A stretch of 7,589 bases of DNA from NCBI GenBank assembly GCA_003022655.1, contig PXSX01000017.1, positions 1 to 7,589 of the forward strand, given 5' to 3'. The notes beneath the pieces are model-generated. The model had not been told where the DNA came from. It ran no database searches and saw only the letters and a program-made list of their open reading frames with translations. Source of the DNA: Bacteroidetes bacterium QH_1_64_81. Its GTDB lineage: Bacteria > Bacteroidota > Rhodothermia > Rhodothermales > Salinibacteraceae. Numbering within the stretch: the first letter of the stretch is position 1; every line of letters begins with the position of its first letter. Of the stretch, positions 7,120 through 7,589 are shown in pieces. A program made the position numbers and the translations under genes.

Positions 7120-7589
7120 GTGCCGTCAACCGCCCTCGTCTGGATTCGCAACGACCTCCGCGTGCGCGACCACGCCCCGCTTCGCTACGCAGCCGACCGC
7201 TTCGACCAGGTGGTGCCCGTCTACTGCTTCGACCCGCGCCACGTCGGCACCACCATGTTCGACCTGCCGAAGATGAGCGCCATCCGGGCCCGCTTCCTGC
7301 GTGAGAGCGTGGAGGACCTGCGCGCGTCTCTTCGCGACTTGGGAAGCGACCTTGTGGTGCGCCGGGGCCGCCCCGAAACCGTGCTGCCCAAGCTGGTGCG
7401 CACGGCTGAGGCCGAGGAGGTGGTGATGTTCCAGGAGATCGGGACGGAGGAGCGCCAAGTCGAGGACGCCGTGAAGGACGCACTGAAAGGGACCGACGCC
7501 ACGCCCGGCTTCTTCTGGGGCAAGACGCTCTACCACATCGACGACATCCCGTTCGAGGGGCCCGACGACGTTCCGGATGTCTACACGAA
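7120..7589 (+). CDS. Cryptochrome-DASH/DNA photolyase family protein, N-terminal part
   Basis: The frame runs off the window after 156 codons. It opens with TALVWIRNDLRVRDHAPLR, the start of the photolyase alpha/beta domain, then VVPVYCFDPRHVG (about 31-43), PKMSAIRARFLRESVEDLR, VVRRGRPETVLPKL, GTEERQVEDAV, and TLYHIDDIPF (136-145) followed by DVPDVYT. The PVYCFDPR and TLYHxDDxPF motifs and a Cys in that position point to the DASH subfamily, which binds FAD and a folate antenna and repairs cyclobutane dimers, mainly in single-stranded DNA. The FAD-binding helical domain lies beyond the window. The GTG at 7120 is the only start between the in-frame stop at 7090-7092 and the conserved domain. 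No Shine-Dalgarno is present; a CCTTCAACCTTCCC tract precedes it. The DUF2256 gene upstream fits the light-repair context. Confidence 0.93.
   Translation, partial: MPSTALVWIRNDLRVRDHAPLRYAADRFDQVVPVYCFDPRHVGTTMFDLPKMSAIRARFLRESVEDLRASLRDLGSDLVVRRGRPETVLPKLVRTAEAEEVVMFQEIGTEERQVEDAVKDALKGTDATPGFFWGKTLYHIDDIPFEGPDDVPDVYT

Noticed and set aside
6671..7483. 270-codon minus-strand open frame
   Set aside because: It runs antisense through DUF2256, the repeat region and the cryptochrome gene, and is Arg/Gly/Pro-rich with no domain.
6375..7589. tRNA-Ala as an attachment site for an integrated element carrying DUF2256 and the cryptochrome
   Set aside because: No second copy of the tRNA 3' end, no integrase and no phage or plasmid genes are visible in the window.

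Overview
The window is GC-rich and gene-dense. It most resembles a halophilic Rhodothermota/Bacteroidota bacterium of the Salinibacter type. This is inference from three things: proteins rich in Asp and Glu, high GC at third codon positions, and no recognisable Shine-Dalgarno sequence before any start (818, 2276, 5611, 6698, 7120). Lack of Shine-Dalgarno sites is usual in the Bacteroidota and related lineages. No species call can be proved from this sequence alone.

Layout. (a) 1-119 is a small non-coding repeat-like element, minus strand, whose partner copy lies at 6978-7076. (b) 119-about 601, minus strand, is the wreck of a YigZ/IMPACT-family gene with at least one frameshift and a deletion of its core. 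(c) 818-5410, plus strand, is a two-gene unit for a tripartite RND efflux pump: a lipoprotein membrane-fusion protein followed 42 bp later by an HAE1-type RND permease; no TolC-type outer-membrane gene is visible. (d) 5611-6285, plus strand, is a class I SAM methyltransferase that carries a lipoprotein signal peptide. (e) A strong intrinsic terminator at 6308-6354 and a minus-strand tRNA-Ala(CGC) at 6375-6447 face that gene. (f) 6698-6859 encodes a 53-residue DUF2256 zinc-ribbon-like protein. (g) 6860-7119 is a 260-bp non-coding stretch built of pyrimidine-rich repeats plus the second copy of the repeat element. (h) 7120 to the window end is the N-terminal part of a cryptochrome-DASH/photolyase gene.

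How they work together. The adaptor and permease form one efflux unit spanning the envelope. DUF2256 and the cryptochrome probably form a light/DNA-repair pair, since the two families are often neighbours. The methyltransferase and tRNA look like independent units sharing a convergent terminator region. I see no convincing new multi-gene system. The points most worth a second look are the two-copy repeat element, the decayed yigZ-like gene next to it, and the apparently exported methyltransferase.
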